Assembly: GCF_000526215.1 (NCBI RefSeq)
Contig: NZ_JAFQ01000004.1
Location: 4,030,001 to 4,094,000 of the forward strand
From: Nocardia sp. BMG51109
GTDB taxonomy: Bacteria > Actinomycetota > Actinomycetes > Mycobacteriales > Mycobacteriaceae
Direction of reading: 5' to 3'
DNA length: 64,000 nucleotides
The position numbers were made by a program, and so were the translations under genes. The notes beneath the pieces are model-generated. The model had not been told where the DNA came from. It did not search any database and saw nothing but the letters and a program-made list of their open reading frames with translations. Of the stretch, positions 17,880-26,734 are shown in pieces; the stretch's first letter is position 1; every line of letters starts with the position of its first letter.

Positions 17880-18034
17880 TGTGTCGTCCTTTCGGGTCCG
17901 GGTCGGCGGATCGGGTGGTCGGCCTCGATTCCGAGGGCGCCGGTCGCGCGCAATCGGGCGATGTCGTCCGTATCGAATCCCACTGCGGCCAGGGCACTGT
18001 CGGTGTGCTCGCCGAGGCCGGGGATGGCGCCCAT
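17876..18034 (-). pseudogene. C-terminal remnant of a family III CoA transferase
   Basis: Fifty-two residues beginning MGAIPGLGEHTDSALAAVGF and continuing DTDDIARLRATGALG match the usual extreme C-terminus of CaiB/BaiF CoA transferases, including the GEHTD motif. The remaining 350 or so residues are missing. The frame runs upstream without homology to a stop near 18110, and the P450 ends at 18133. The stop overlaps the GTG of the next crotonase, so an operon gene was probably lost by deletion leaving its coupled tail. Confidence 0.55.
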
Positions 18035-18132
18035 GGGAGGCTCGTATCCGTCGGCAGCACCCGGCCGGCGACGTAGGAGGCGGTCGTCCTGATGCTCATC
18101 GCAGCCTCCCTATCGCTGAATTCTCCTGTGAC

Positions 18133-19344
18133 TCAGGCAATGACATCGAACGTCACCGGTAATGCGTTGGGCGAGCGGAACGGCTGGCCGAAGATGTGCG
18201 GATCCTCCTGCGTCAGCAGGGTGAACCCGGTCAACCGGCTCAGCAGCGATTCCACGGCGACCCGCGTCTCCATCCGGGCCAGATGCAGACCCAGGCAGGT
18301 GTGCGCCCCGGCGGTGAAGCTGATGTGCGGGACGTGATTCCGGAAGATGTCGAATTCCTCCGGCCGCTCCCAGCGGTTCTCGTCGCGGTTGGCCGAGCCC
18401 AGGCACACGTCCAGCACCGCGCCCCGGGGGAGGGCGACCCCTTCCAGTTCGGCGTCCTCGGTCACGTACCGCTGCACCAGGGTCAGCGGCGTCTCGTAGC
18501 GCAGCCCCTCCTCGACGGCCTGGGGAATCAGATCGTGCTTGCGCTGTATCGCCTCGAACTGGTCCGGATGCCGCAGCAGCAGGTACAGCAGATTTCCGGA
18601 GGACCGGTAGGTGGTCTCCAGCCCGGCCGGCAGCAGCAGCCGCAGGAACGAGTAGATGGCCTCGTCGGTCAGCTTCTCCCCGTCGACCTCGGCGGCCACC
18701 AGGTCGCCGATGATGTCGTCGGTCGGCTTCGACCGGCGCTGCTCGATGTGGCCGAGGAAGTACTCCTTCAGGTCGTTGGAGGCTTGCAGCGCCCGCGGCA
18801 CCTTGTCGGCGTAGCTGATGATCGCCACCGCCGCCTTGCGGAAGAACGGCAGATCCTCCTCGGGCAGCCCGAGCAGCCGCGCGATCACACGGGTCGGGAA
18901 CTCGAAGGTGAACTCCTTGATCAGGTCGGCGCTGCCCCGGTCGGCGAACTCGTCGATGAGCGCGGCGCAGATCGGCCGGACGATCTCCGGTTCCCAGCGC
19001 TGGAGCGACTGCGGCTTGAATGCGGTGGCCACCAAATTCCGGTGTGCCCGATGGGCTTTGCCGTCCATCGCGAGAATGGTCGGGCCCATGAAGACTCCGA
19101 TGGTGGAGTCGTAGAGCTTGGAGCTGAACACCTGACTGTTGCGCAGCGCCGTATTGGCGGCGGCGTAGGAGACCGCGGCGTAGGTGTCCGACGGGCGCAG
19201 TGACTCCGGTGTCTTGGAGTAGTCCATGACCGTCCCGTGAAAGACACCTCCCTCCCGCCGCCGCGCGGCGAAGAACGGGTACGGGTCACGAAGGTCGAGA
19301 GTGCTCCCGGCCGTCACCGATTCGTCTTGAACGGGGATATCCAC
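18133..19344 (-). CDS. Cytochrome P450
   Basis: A 403-residue soluble bacterial P450. The I-helix oxygen-activation motif is LLPAGLETTYRS (about residues 238-249; AGxET instead of the commoner AGxDT), the K-helix ExxR is in EEGLRYETPL, and the heme Cys is in FTAGAHTCLGLHLAR near residue 350. It should hydroxylate a hydrophobic substrate using external ferredoxin or rubredoxin. It heads the leftward unit P450 - CoA-transferase remnant - crotonase - TetR - deleted crotonase - ligase. Paired operators lie 36-64 bp upstream. Confidence 0.93.
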   Translation of the reverse strand: MDIPVQDESVTAGSTLDLRDPYPFFAARRREGGVFHGTVMDYSKTPESLRPSDTYAAVSYAAANTALRNSQVFSSKLYDSTIGVFMGPTILAMDGKAHRAHRNLVATAFKPQSLQRWEPEIVRPICAALIDEFADRGSADLIKEFTFEFPTRVIARLLGLPEEDLPFFRKAAVAIISYADKVPRALQASNDLKEYFLGHIEQRRSKPTDDIIGDLVAAEVDGEKLTDEAIYSFLRLLLPAGLETTYRSSGNLLYLLLRHPDQFEAIQRKHDLIPQAVEEGLRYETPLTLVQRYVTEDAELEGVALPRGAVLDVCLGSANRDENRWERPEEFDIFRNHVPHISFTAGAHTCLGLHLARMETRVAVESLLSRLTGFTLLTQEDPHIFGQPFRSPNALPVTFDVIA

Positions 19345-19379
19345 AGTTCACCTCTGCGTCGTTACCGAGCGGCTCGTGG

Positions 19380-19408
19380 GCGGTATAAGTTACTGTAATT
19401 AATACAGT
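19380..19408. promoter_or_regulatory. Two overlapping operator-like inverted repeats upstream of P450
   Basis: ACTGTA-ATTAA-TACAGT (19392-19408) is a perfect copy of the regional motif. GCGGTA-TAAGT-TACTGT (19380-19396; 9 of 10) overlaps it at a 12-bp offset. The pair lies between the P450 start (19344) and the end of the upstream SDR (19473). Confidence 0.65.
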
Positions 19409-19472
19409 ATAAGCGATTGCCCGTTTCCGCGTCGTGTTCGGGCCGTGCCCGGCCGGGCGCGCGGCGGAGGGG

Positions 19473-20258
19473 TCACAGCTGAATCGGCGTCCCCGCCACC
19501 AGCGGTGCGACGAACCCGCCGTCGACGTGAATGTCCTGACCGTTGATCCAGCGCGCCTGCGGCGAACCGAGAAACGCGATCACGGGCACGATGTCGTCCA
19601 CGGTGGCGTGCCTGCCGACCGCGGCCTTCACCGTGTCGAGCACGTCCTTGCCCATCGACTCCTCGAAATCGGGGAGGATCGGCGTCTCGACCGGACCGGG
19701 GCTGACCGTGTTCACCCGGATGCCGTACTTCTGCCAGGCCGCGGGCGCCAGCCGCTTGGCGAAGACGATCGCGGCCTGCTTCGAGGTGCTGTACACCGGA
19801 TAGTCCGGATCCTGTTGTGCCTGCCAGTGTTCGACGGCCGCGCCGTCGGTGGCGTCGAGCAGGCCCGCGAGGTCGTCCACGCGCTGCTGCCAGCCCAGTG
19901 CCGCCACCGACGCGACGGTGACGATCGCGCCGTCGCGGCGCAGCAGCGGGAGCATGCCCGCGGCCATCAGCCGCATGCCGAGGTAGTTCACCTTCAGCAC
20001 GTCCGCCGCGGGCGCCGTGCCCGGCACGCCGGCGACATAGGACAGCAGGTCCCAGCCCGGGCCGATCCGGTCCAGCAGCGCCGCGATCGCCGCGGCGTCG
20101 CGCAGGTCGCACTGCTCGTGCCGGGCCGCCGGGGTGTCGTTGGGGTGCAGGTCGACTGCGAGGACGAAGTCGCCCTGTTCGTGGAAGTGCGCGGCGGTCG
20201 CCGCGCCGATTCCGGACCCGGCGCCCACCACGACGACCTTGCGTTTCTCGGATGTCAT
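19473..20258 (-). CDS. SDR family oxidoreductase
   Basis: A 261-residue short-chain dehydrogenase. The NAD(P) motif GAGSGIG is at residues 12-18, the catalytic Ser region is VASVAALG, and the catalytic YSTSK follows. A divergent stretch between Ser and Tyr (about 30 residues longer than usual) resembles 3-alpha-hydroxysteroid dehydrogenase-like SDRs. The ATG at 20258 is the last sensible start; the frame is open far upstream but that DNA is the antisense of the P450 at 20394. It is divergent from that P450 and shares its promoter region. Likely interconverts a hydroxyl and a keto group; substrate unknown. Confidence 0.87.
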   Translation of the reverse strand: MTSEKRKVVVVGAGSGIGAATAAHFHEQGDFVLAVDLHPNDTPAARHEQCDLRDAAAIAALLDRIGPGWDLLSYVAGVPGTAPAADVLKVNYLGMRLMAAGMLPLLRRDGAIVTVASVAALGWQQRVDDLAGLLDATDGAAVEHWQAQQDPDYPVYSTSKQAAIVFAKRLAPAAWQKYGIRVNTVSPGPVETPILPDFEESMGKDVLDTVKAAVGRHATVDDIVPVIAFLGSPQARWINGQDIHVDGGFVAPLVAGTPIQL

Positions 20259-20300
20259 GAATACCACCGTTCCGGCCGGACGGGCGTTATAGAATGATTG

Positions 20301-20317
20301 ACAGTAAGGGTCACTAT
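20301..20317. promoter_or_regulatory. Degenerate operator-like repeat in the SDR/P450 divergent promoter
   Basis: ACAGTA-AGGGT-CACTAT has a perfect left half-site and a right half-site with two mismatches (8 of 10). It lies 43 bp from the SDR start and 77 bp from the P450 start. Confidence 0.35.
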
Positions 20318-20393
20318 AAATCACTCTAGTGGTCGCGACAACGGGCCGGTCCACCCCGGCCGAGCAGCACAGCACGCAACGAAAGAGCCCCTC

Positions 20394-21629
20394 ATGAGCA
20401 TGCCGATCGTCGACGACGCCGCGAAGGTACTGGCCGATCCGACTGCCTACGCCGACGAGGCCAGGCTGCACGGTGCACTGACCGAACTGCGGGCGAAGGC
20501 TCCGGTGTCGCTGGTCGATGTGCCCGGGTACCACCCGTTCTGGGCGATCACCAGGCACGCCGACATCATGGCGATCGAGCGCGCCAACCGGCTGTTCACC
20601 AACTGGCCCCGGCCGGTGCTGATGACCGCCGCGTCGGACGAGATGCAGGCCTCGGCCGGGATTCGCACGCTGATCCACATGGACGAGCCGCAGCATCGCG
20701 TCGTCCGGGCGATCGCCGCGGACTGGTTCAGCCCGAAATCCATGAAGGCCATGGGCGAACGGATCGAGCAGCTCGCGAAGCAGTACGTCGACAAGATGCG
20801 CGACGCCGGGGGCGAATGCGACTTCGTGCGGGAGGTCTCGGTGAACTTCCCGCTGTACGTGATCATGTCGCTGCTCGGCGTTCCCGAGGCGGACTTCCCG
20901 CGGATGCTGAAGCTCACCCAGGAACTGGTCGGCAGCGACGACGACGAACTGCGGCGCAGCGCACCGCCGGACGAGACGATGAACTCGCTGCTCGAGATGT
21001 TCGCCTACTTCCAGCATCTGACGGCGGCCTGGCGGGAGCACCCCACCGGCGATCTCGGATCCACGATCGCGAACGCCCGCATCGACGGCGAGCCGCTCTC
21101 GGACGTCGACACCATGTCGTACTACGCCATCATCGCCACGGCCGGGCACGACACCACCAGCAGCAGTATCTCCGGCGGGTTGCGCGCGCTCATAGAACAT
21201 CCCGAGCAGCGGGAACTGTTGCGCGCCAACATGGATTCGATGCCGCGGGCGACGGAGGAGATCGTCCGCTGGGTCACGCCGGTCAAGGCATTCATGCGCA
21301 CCGCCGCCGAGGATACGACCGTGCACGGCGTTCCGATCGCCGCGGGGGAGTCGGTGCTGCTGTCCTATGTGTCCGGCAATCGTGACGAGGACGTCTTCGC
21401 CGACCCGTTCCGCTTCGATATCGAGCGCGAGCCGAACAAGCATGCCGCGTTCGGCTTCGGTGTGCATTTCTGTCTCGGCGCCGGACTGGCCCGGATGGAG
21501 ATCACCAAGTTCCTCACCGAGCTGCTGCCGCGACTGCGGTCGATCGAGTTGAACGGCGAGCCGGAACTCAGCGCGACGACCTTCGTCGGCGGGCTCAAAC
21601 ATCTCCCGATCCGCTACTCGCTGAGGTGA
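20394..21629 (+). CDS. Cytochrome P450
   Basis: A 411-residue P450. The I-helix carries ATAGHDTTSSSISGG (a canonical AGHDT), the ExxR motif is in TEEIVRWVTPVK, and the heme-ligand loop is FGFGVHFCLGAGLAR. The AGHDTTSSS stretch and the IHMDEPQHRVVRAI segment resemble actinobacterial P450s that oxidise steroid or terpenoid side chains, but family cannot be fixed by eye. The ATG at 20394 follows GAAAGAG; the frame is open to 20298 but lacks a ribosome binding site there. The stop overlaps the ribosome binding region of the carboxyltransferase. Confidence 0.92.
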   Translation: MSMPIVDDAAKVLADPTAYADEARLHGALTELRAKAPVSLVDVPGYHPFWAITRHADIMAIERANRLFTNWPRPVLMTAASDEMQASAGIRTLIHMDEPQHRVVRAIAADWFSPKSMKAMGERIEQLAKQYVDKMRDAGGECDFVREVSVNFPLYVIMSLLGVPEADFPRMLKLTQELVGSDDDELRRSAPPDETMNSLLEMFAYFQHLTAAWREHPTGDLGSTIANARIDGEPLSDVDTMSYYAIIATAGHDTTSSSISGGLRALIEHPEQRELLRANMDSMPRATEEIVRWVTPVKAFMRTAAEDTTVHGVPIAAGESVLLSYVSGNRDEDVFADPFRFDIEREPNKHAAFGFGVHFCLGAGLARMEITKFLTELLPRLRSIELNGEPELSATTFVGGLKHLPIRYSLR

Positions 21630-21643
21630 ACGGAGGACGTGTC

Positions 21644-23155
21644 ATGACGAATGCTCAGACCTGGAAAGCTGAGACCTGGAAAGAGACGCTCGAGGATCTC
21701 GAGCGCCGCCGGGACCGCGTGCGGGCGATGGGCGGGCCCGAGCGGGTCGCCAAGCATCACGGCAAGGGTGAGCTGGACGCGCGGGCGCGCATCGAAAGGC
21801 TGCTCGACCCGGGCACTTTCCAGGAGTTCGGAACCCTCGTCGGGGGTGAGGTCGCGGCTGATGCGATCGTGACCGGAGCGGGCCTCGTCAACGGAACGCC
21901 GGTGATGGTGGGGGCGGAGGACTTCACGACCCAGGCCGGAACCATCGCGCCGGGCAGCAATGCCAAACGGTATCGGCTGGCCGAACTCGCGGTGCGCAAC
22001 AAGGTGCCGCTGGTGATGTTGCTGGAGGGCGCGGGTTTCCGGGCCACCGGCAGCCATTACGGCCGCACTCCGACCGACCTGCTGGCGCAGGCGCGATGCT
22101 CCGGCCGGGTGCCGACGGTCACCGGCGTGCTCGGCCCCTCGGCCGGGCACGGCGCCCTGGTCGCGCCGGTGTCGGATTTCTCGATCATGAGCCGCCGGGG
22201 CGCGATCTTCACCGCCGGGCCGCCGGTGGTGAAAGTATCTACGGGAGAGGATATTTCGAAGGAGGATCTCGGCGGGCCGGAGGTCGCGCTGCCGAGCGGG
22301 GTGATCCACAACCTGGCCGAGACCGACGAGGACGTGCTCGACGAGATCCGCCGTTACCTGTCCTACTTCCCGCCGAGCGCGTGGTCCTATCCGCCGGTGT
22401 ATCTGCCCGACGATTCCACCCGTCCGCGCGCCACACCCGAACTGCTGGACATCATCTCCCGCGACAACCAGCACACCTACGATATGCGCGCCGTACTGGA
22501 CGTCGTCTTCGACGGTACCGACTGGTTCGAGGTACAGCCCGGTTTCGGCGAGGCGATCATCTGCGCCCTCGCCCATCTCGGCGGCCACCCGGTCGCCGTG
22601 GTGGCCAATCAGCCACAGGTGCTGGCGGGTTCGATCGACTCCGCCGCCGCCGACAAGGCCGCCCACTTCATCTCGGTCGCCGACGCCTTCCACCTCCCGA
22701 TCGTCTTCCTGGCCGACAACCCGGGCATGCTCCCGGGCGGCGAGTCCGAGCGAGAGGGCGTATTACGCAGTGGCGCAAGGATGTTCGTAGCCCAGACCAC
22801 GGCAACCACCCTGAAGGTCCACCTCACCCTGCGCAAGGCGTACGGATTCGGCTCCATGGTGATGTCCCTGATCGGATTCGACGGCCAGGAGTCGACCTTC
22901 GCCTACCCGGGCGCAACTATGGGTGCCATGGGAGCCGCGGCCCTGAGCAACGCCTCCCAGGCCGAGGACGAACTCGCCGCCGCACTACGCGATATGGAAT
23001 TGCAGGCGTCATACCACTCGGCGGAGCACATGGGTTTCGACGAACTCATCAGCCCGGAGGAGACACGAAACATGTTGCTCCGCTCCGTGCAACGGGGGAT
23101 CTATGCGCGCCAGTCCGCCGCCGAGCCGGTGACTCGCACGGCCGTCATGCCCTGA
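21644..23155 (+). CDS. Acyl-CoA carboxylase beta (carboxyltransferase) subunit
   Basis: A 503-residue carboxyltransferase of the propionyl/methylcrotonyl-CoA carboxylase type. GTLVGGEVAADAIVTGAG starts the N-terminal crotonase-like domain; the C-terminal one contains NPGMLPGGESEREGVLRSG and the FAYPGATMGAMGA loop. The beta subunit transfers CO2 from biotin to an acyl-CoA. No biotin carboxylase/carrier subunit lies nearby, so it must pair with one elsewhere or work in decarboxylation or another role. GGAGG seven bases before the ATG supports this start. It follows the P450 gene by 14 bp. Confidence 0.88.
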   Translation: MTNAQTWKAETWKETLEDLERRRDRVRAMGGPERVAKHHGKGELDARARIERLLDPGTFQEFGTLVGGEVAADAIVTGAGLVNGTPVMVGAEDFTTQAGTIAPGSNAKRYRLAELAVRNKVPLVMLLEGAGFRATGSHYGRTPTDLLAQARCSGRVPTVTGVLGPSAGHGALVAPVSDFSIMSRRGAIFTAGPPVVKVSTGEDISKEDLGGPEVALPSGVIHNLAETDEDVLDEIRRYLSYFPPSAWSYPPVYLPDDSTRPRATPELLDIISRDNQHTYDMRAVLDVVFDGTDWFEVQPGFGEAIICALAHLGGHPVAVVANQPQVLAGSIDSAAADKAAHFISVADAFHLPIVFLADNPGMLPGGESEREGVLRSGARMFVAQTTATTLKVHLTLRKAYGFGSMVMSLIGFDGQESTFAYPGATMGAMGAAALSNASQAEDELAAALRDMELQASYHSAEHMGFDELISPEETRNMLLRSVQRGIYARQSAAEPVTRTAVMP

Positions 23156-23198
23156 CCACGCCGCAGAGGGAGGCGGTCCGGGGTCTACCGGCCGGCCA

Positions 23199-24095
23199 TC
23201 ACGATTCGCCTTCGGGGTGGGTGTTCCACTGACTGGTGGTGGCGTCCCAGGTGCCGACGGCTACGGACTGGTCGAGCAGCGGGTTCAGGCATTGGGCGAG
23301 GGCGGACAGGGCGGCGTCGAGGCGATGCAGCTCGGGCGGCAGCGAGCTGGAGCGGGCCTCCTCGTGGTAACCGGCTTCCCATTGGGGGCCGGGGCTGGTG
23401 ATGGCGGCCGGCAGGTCGAGTCGGGCGCGCCGTTGTTGCTGAATATGTAGTGCCGATGTGGTTTTGGCTGCATCGAGTGGGAACCGGCGGATGATGAGCA
23501 GCAGATCGACCAGGTCATGCCAGCGGGTGGAGGGAGTCGCATCGGTGCCGTGGATCTCATACATGGCGGCAACTTTGTCGGCGACCTGATCGGCCAGCGA
23601 CAGGCAGCGGAACCTGGGTAGGTCGGCGATGTCGGGGATCTGGAGAATCGTTCTCGGGGCGACTCGGTCGATATCGGAGGCCAGCGTGGTTCGGATGGAC
23701 AGGTCGACCGGGAAGGTGTGGACTCGGGTCGCGCCGAGGTAGACCGTCGCGATGAGCTGGGCGGCGTCGCTGGTTCCAGGGTCATTCTTGCCGCGCTGGA
23801 TTTCGAAGATGAACGGGTCGAGGTCGCTGGCTCGGTCGCAGAGTTGCTGTAGTTCCACGACGGCTTGGGTCGCGTCGACGTCGAGGCGCAGCAGGTCGGC
23901 GTCGCGGCTGTGGCGCGCACCGTCAGTGATACGCACCAGCAGCCCCGATCCACCCTTGAGAACCCAGGGGCTGTCGGGATCGAGGAAGACTCTGCCCAGG
24001 AACCGGAAGAGATAGAACTCGCGGTGGAGTTCGGCGGCTGGGCGGCCGGTTGCCTTGGCAAGTTGCCGGACTTTGGCGTTGATCGACATCCGCAC
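23199..24095 (-). CDS. AbiEii/AbiGii-type nucleotidyltransferase toxin
   Basis: A 298-residue protein of the AbiEii toxin family of type IV toxin-antitoxin systems. The nucleotidyltransferase signature is visible as LKGGSGLLVRI followed by the acidic RDADLLRLDV motif, with CLSLADQVADKVAAM further on. These toxins modify nucleic acids (tRNA in studied homologues) and can act in phage defence. The antitoxin AbiEi lies just upstream on the same strand, 26 bp away. Whether it is functional cannot be told. Confidence 0.87.
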   Translation of the reverse strand: MRMSINAKVRQLAKATGRPAAELHREFYLFRFLGRVFLDPDSPWVLKGGSGLLVRITDGARHSRDADLLRLDVDATQAVVELQQLCDRASDLDPFIFEIQRGKNDPGTSDAAQLIATVYLGATRVHTFPVDLSIRTTLASDIDRVAPRTILQIPDIADLPRFRCLSLADQVADKVAAMYEIHGTDATPSTRWHDLVDLLLIIRRFPLDAAKTTSALHIQQQRRARLDLPAAITSPGPQWEAGYHEEARSSSLPPELHRLDAALSALAQCLNPLLDQSVAVGTWDATTSQWNTHPEGES

Positions 24096-24121
24096 TGCGG
24101 ATCCTGATCGGCCGGGTCGGT

Positions 24122-24970
24122 TCAGGACGACTCCTCGTTGGCGGCACCGTGCCCGTGTGGCGCGGTGAGGTTGTGGGTGATCAGGTTACGGATCTGGCCG
24201 ATCAAGTCGGCCCACGCGGGCGATGAGACCAGTGCGTCGAGGGCTGCGTCGCGCACCGCGGCGGGGACCGGTGCGCTGGTGTCGAGTGCGGCTGCCCTGA
24301 GCGCGGCGAGGTCCAGGGTGGAGGTGGGAATCCCGGCTTGCTGAACGAATTCGGCAACGAGGCCGGTGCCGTCGCCGGGGCGGAGTCCGTAGTAGTGAGC
24401 GTAGGAACGGAGCGCCTCGGCGACCTGGGCGGAGGTGGTGTCTCCGGTGAGGATGGCGTCGCGCACAACCGTGGCGAGGTGGCCGCCGTCGGTGCGGTCG
24501 GCGGCAAGGTCGACGACGGTGCGCAGGGGGCGGGTTACGGGAAGACCGTCGATACGGCGCCAGTCCTTTCGCTCGAGTGTTCCGCCGCGGAAGGCGACGT
24601 CGGGGCTGCGAGTGTGGCGGCGCTTCGGGACGGTGAAGACGTTGACATCGGCGTCGAGGTCACCGAGGTCTTGCAGCACCGCCGCGGAGCGATGCGACAC
24701 CACGCCGACGGGCACCTGGTCACGCAGTCGGTCGGCGGCGCGGCGTTTGGGTTCCAAGGCCAGCCATTCCGCGCGCAGCGTTTCGAGGGAGGACTCGGGG
24801 GCGCCGGAGAGTCGGTACACGCCGTGGCGTAACCGGACGAGCAGTCCGCGGTCCGTGTAGCGCTTGAGCTGTAGCGGGCTGACACCGATTCCAGCGGTCT
24901 GGCCGGTGGTGAGCAGGCCCCACTGTCCCTCTGCCAGGTCGGCTAGGGCCAGGAGATGCTCATCAGTCAT
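24122..24970 (-). CDS. AbiEi-type antitoxin, transcriptional regulator
   Basis: A 282-residue AbiEi antitoxin. The N-terminal winged-helix domain (about residues 1-60) has GVSPLQLKRYTDRGLLVRL and RHGVYRLSGAP, typical of the family; the rest contains VGVVSHRSAAVLQDLGDLDA and GLPVTRPLRTVVDLA. It neutralises the AbiEii toxin indirectly and represses its own promoter through the N-terminal domain. The repeat pair at 24971-25028 directly upstream is the expected binding site. Confidence 0.88.
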   Translation of the reverse strand: MTDEHLLALADLAEGQWGLLTTGQTAGIGVSPLQLKRYTDRGLLVRLRHGVYRLSGAPESSLETLRAEWLALEPKRRAADRLRDQVPVGVVSHRSAAVLQDLGDLDADVNVFTVPKRRHTRSPDVAFRGGTLERKDWRRIDGLPVTRPLRTVVDLAADRTDGGHLATVVRDAILTGDTTSAQVAEALRSYAHYYGLRPGDGTGLVAEFVQQAGIPTSTLDLAALRAAALDTSAPVPAAVRDAALDALVSSPAWADLIGQIRNLITHNLTAPHGHGAANEESS

Positions 24971-25028
24971 GCACCAATAATATCACCATGTGCATCAATA
25001 ATTGCCGCCAGAGTGAAATTATTGGTGC
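24971..25028. promoter_or_regulatory. Inverted repeats, probable AbiEi autoregulatory operator
   Basis: GCACCAATAA (24971-24980) is repeated as the perfect inverse TTATTGGTGC (25019-25028), 38 bp apart. A near direct copy, GCATCAATAATT, lies between them at 24992-25003. AbiEi antitoxins are known to bind widely spaced inverted repeats and bend the DNA, so this is probably the operator of the pair. Confidence 0.65.
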
Positions 25029-25426
25029 GCACAAGCTCTGTTGAGGTGCGCACCGTCGCCCCTGGCGGTGCACGACTTCGAACTGGCCCCGCTTGACGGA
25101 GACGTCAGCCGCGCCCGATCTGCCTTCCTTGCTCCGTCTCACATGTGCCCCACCCCCTGCGCGCGCTGGACAGCGCGTGCCGCTGGGGTGTTCGAGTGTG
25201 GCTGTGGGGGACTCTTGTGCAAGAGGCTACCGATAGGTATACAGTAGACATATCTATTCGACCTGCGGCAAGTTGTTCGGCGGCGGGAGGTGGCCCTGAG
25301 ATGGACTGGTACGCCGGGCTATTGGACCAGGTTGGACTGTATGACCGTGCCGACGGAACGACGTTGATGACCGGCTCGGGTGCCGGGCACTGCTGAATGA
25401 CCATCCGGCGAACTGGAAGGACGCTG
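25029..25426. other. Intergenic region, no gene seen
   Basis: About 400 bases between the AbiE promoter and the amidohydrolase. Open frames here lack recognisable products. It holds the degenerate operator at 25229 and the ribosome binding site GGAAGGA at 25415. It marks the edge of the inserted AbiE pair. Confidence 0.5.
25229..25245. promoter_or_regulatory. Degenerate operator-like repeat upstream of the long rightward unit
   Basis: ACCGAT-AGGTA-TACAGT has a perfect right half-site and a left one with two mismatches (8 of 10). It lies 181 bp before the first amidohydrolase of the eight-gene unit 25427-34623. Confidence 0.3.
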
Positions 25427-26632
25427 ATGACCGCGCTCGACTACAAGGCGATCGATGTCGACAATCACTACTACGAGCCGCTCGACGCATTCACCCGGCA
25501 CCTGGACCGGAAGTTCCGGCGGCGCGGCGTGCAGATCGTGCAGGACGGCAAGTACCACACCGCGATCATCGGCGACCGGGTGAATCGGTTCATTCCCAAC
25601 CCGACCTTCGATCCGATCATCGTCCCGGGCTGTCTGGATCTGATCTTCCGCGGTCAGGTGCCCGAGGGCGTCGATCCGGCGACGCTGATGCGGGTCGAAA
25701 GCCTGGAACTGCGGCCGGAATACCGCGATCGCGACGCCCGCGCCGCGGTGGTCGACAAGCAGGGGATCGAGACCGTCTTCCTGTTCCCGACCTTCGGCTG
25801 CGGCGTGGAGGAGGCGCTGCGCGACGATATCGAGGCCACGATGGCGTCGCTGCACGCGTTCAATCTGTGGCTGGACGAGGACTGGGGTTTCGACCGGCCG
25901 GACCACCGGATCATCGCGGCGCCGATGATTTCGCTGGCCGATCCGGAGGAGGCCGTGGCGGAGGTCGATTTCGTGCTGGCGCGCGGTGCGCGCGTCGTCC
26001 ATGTGCGGCCGGCCCCGGTGCCCGGCGCGGGCAAGCCGCGTTCGCTGGGGCATCGCGCGCACGATCCGGTGTGGGCGCGGCTGGCCGAGGCGAACGTGCC
26101 GGTCGCGTTTCATCTGGGCGACAGCGGATATCTGAAGATCGCCGCCATGTGGGGCGGGAAGGACACCTTCGAGCCGTTCGGCGGTCCGGGCGACGCGCTG
26201 GACAAGGTCCTGGTCGACGACCGGGCCATTCACGACACGATCGCCTCGATGGTCATTCACGGTGTGTTCGACCGTCATCCGGCGTTGCGGGTGGCCAGCA
26301 TCGAGAACGGGTCGGATTTCGTTGCGCGGCTGTGCAAGCGGATGAAGAAGCTGGCCAACCAGTCGCCGAGGTCGTTCCCGAACGATCCGGTGGACACCCT
26401 GCGCGAACACGTCTGGGTGGCACCGTATTACGAGGACGATCTGCCGCGGCTGGCGGAGACGCTGGGCGTCGACCGCATCCTGTTCGGGTCGGACTGGCCG
26501 CACGGCGAGGGGCTGGAGGAGCCGGTGGCGTTCACCGGCGAGCTGACCGCCTTCGACGCGGGCGATGTGCGAAAGATCATGCGCGACAACGCCCTCGAAT
26601 TCCTGGGCGTACCGGTCGCGGCGGCCGCGTGA
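25427..26632 (+). CDS. Amidohydrolase family protein (amidohydrolase 2 type)
   Basis: A 401-residue TIM-barrel metallohydrolase of the amidohydrolase-2/ACMSD type. An N-terminal metal-site segment AIDVDNHYYEP (D-x-H in place of H-x-H) and a C-terminal LFGSDWPHGEG with the metal-binding Asp are visible. Family members are decarboxylases or hydrolases of C-C or C-N bonds. It is similar to the protein at 31513-32712 (shared VRPAPVPG and ADSGY-type segments). The ATG at 25427 has GGAAGGA five bases upstream. First gene of a unit with ligase and acyl-CoA dehydrogenases, so a CoA-bound substrate is likely. Confidence 0.88.
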   Translation: MTALDYKAIDVDNHYYEPLDAFTRHLDRKFRRRGVQIVQDGKYHTAIIGDRVNRFIPNPTFDPIIVPGCLDLIFRGQVPEGVDPATLMRVESLELRPEYRDRDARAAVVDKQGIETVFLFPTFGCGVEEALRDDIEATMASLHAFNLWLDEDWGFDRPDHRIIAAPMISLADPEEAVAEVDFVLARGARVVHVRPAPVPGAGKPRSLGHRAHDPVWARLAEANVPVAFHLGDSGYLKIAAMWGGKDTFEPFGGPGDALDKVLVDDRAIHDTIASMVIHGVFDRHPALRVASIENGSDFVARLCKRMKKLANQSPRSFPNDPVDTLREHVWVAPYYEDDLPRLAETLGVDRILFGSDWPHGEGLEEPVAFTGELTAFDAGDVRKIMRDNALEFLGVPVAAAA

Positions 26633-26734
26633 GGGCGGGACGGGGACTGCTCTGATGGGTATGCCACCACCCGCGGCCCGTCGCCGCGAGAACCGGCCGC
26701 GCCGCCGACCGGGGTCCGGTACCGGGGGGCCGCG

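Noticed and set aside
25145..25396. 83-residue frame before the first amidohydrolase
   Set aside because: No ribosome binding site, odd Trp/Arg-rich start, and it overlaps the operator region; probably not a gene.
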